This document shows positions 63,695 through 64,000 of a stretch of 64,000 nt of DNA, piece by piece. The notes under the pieces were generated by a model. It was not told the DNA's origin. It saw only the letters and a program-made list of their open reading frames with translations, and ran no database searches. Source of the DNA: Lactarius indigo (lineage: Eukaryota; Basidiomycota; Agaricomycetes; Russulales; Russulaceae); assembly GCA_025766275.1 (NCBI GenBank), contig JAFKAC010000070.1, forward strand, positions 62,001 through 126,000, given 5' to 3'. Made by a program: the position numbers and the translations under genes. Position 1 is the first letter of the stretch. Each line of letters starts with the position of its first letter.

Positions 63695-64000
63695 TGGCTA
63701 GTGGACTGTGGTGCAGTGTTGTGCCAGTCAGTGACTAGTCATGAGAGTCAGGAAAGTCATCTGACCATGGGGTCAGTGACCACAAATGACCATGACTGTT
63801 CCCACACCTACATCAGTTAGTGAGGTAATTGGTGTCACCCAATTCAACAATCAATTTGTATGCAGTAACAAACAAAGTTGTGTTGCATGTGCATGCTAGA
63901 CAATGAATATACTATCCAGAGCATGATCAATCTCTACATCAACAGCTTCCACTCCTGCTGGGTCCAAGTTGAGGAGCTCATAGAGAGCTCCAGTTCCTCA
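63695..64000. other. Right-edge flank, no clear gene
   Basis: The stretch contains GTCAGTGACTAGTCATGAGAGTCA-like words. On the minus strand the last 100 bp are open (DPAGVEAVDVEIDHALDS) and might be an upstream hAT exon, but this is weak. Confidence 0.3.

Noticed and set aside
54000..64000. CRISPR-like array because of recurring words
   Set aside because: Repeats are LTR copies or minisatellites with no repeat-spacer structure, in a eukaryotic context.

Overview
The window reads as repeat-dominated nuclear DNA of a filamentous basidiomycete, most likely an Agaricomycete. The evidence is short GT-AG introns, a Plavaka-type transposase start, an Agaricomycete DUF6698-like gene, and fungal chromodomain Ty3/Gypsy elements. 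No bacterial features, rRNA or convincing tRNA were seen. Family names below (A to L) are local labels. All identifications come from reading translations and motifs by eye; no database search was run.

Layout. 1-974: N-terminal exons of a Plavaka transposase (minus), running off the left edge. 1469-2242: solo LTR H1. 2903-4511: an apparently intact multi-exon DUF6698-like gene. About 5.7-6.2 kb: a decayed C-terminus of a plasma-membrane-type Ca2+-ATPase. 7099-34094: one solo-LTR-like copy of family E (E2) shattered by later insertions: element A (7121-23411), solo LTR G1 (23425-24004) and element D (24327-34028). A itself carries the near-intact element B (7677-15550) and solo LTR E1. D carries solo LTRs I, H2 and E3. 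About 34.3-34.8 kb: 5' end of another LTR element (F). About 35.7-38.1 kb: a decayed JmjC (KDM3-like) gene split by E5. 39161-47000: element C, nearly intact, inserted into a G-rich repeat. 47.7-50.0 kb: a decayed MULE transposase. 50.3-53.1 kb: a mosaic of LTR fragments. 54.1 kb onward: more solo LTRs (G2, K, E8 with E9 inside it, L, E10), a triplicated 279-bp unit, low-complexity tracts, and a hAT transposase C-terminus at the right edge.

A to D share one design: LTR, primer-binding site, gag, pol (protease, reverse transcriptase, RNase H, integrase, chromodomain), then an extra C-terminal module. That module is fused to pol in C and is a separate zinc-knuckle ORF in B. Most insertions have exact 5-bp target duplications, so their order can be read. 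B and C are youngest: LTR pairs nearly identical and long ORFs open. A and D are older and broken, often where CGA has become TGA.

The strongest candidates for undescribed biology are: (1) an 11-nt primer-binding site 2 nt from the LTR in five elements, perfectly complementary to LTR sequence 33-35 nt downstream of a TATA box, implying Tf1-like self-priming; (2) the shared post-chromodomain module; (3) gag frames conserved far upstream of any in-frame ATG; (4) a hairpin between the last stop codon and the polypurine tract in every element where that end is present.
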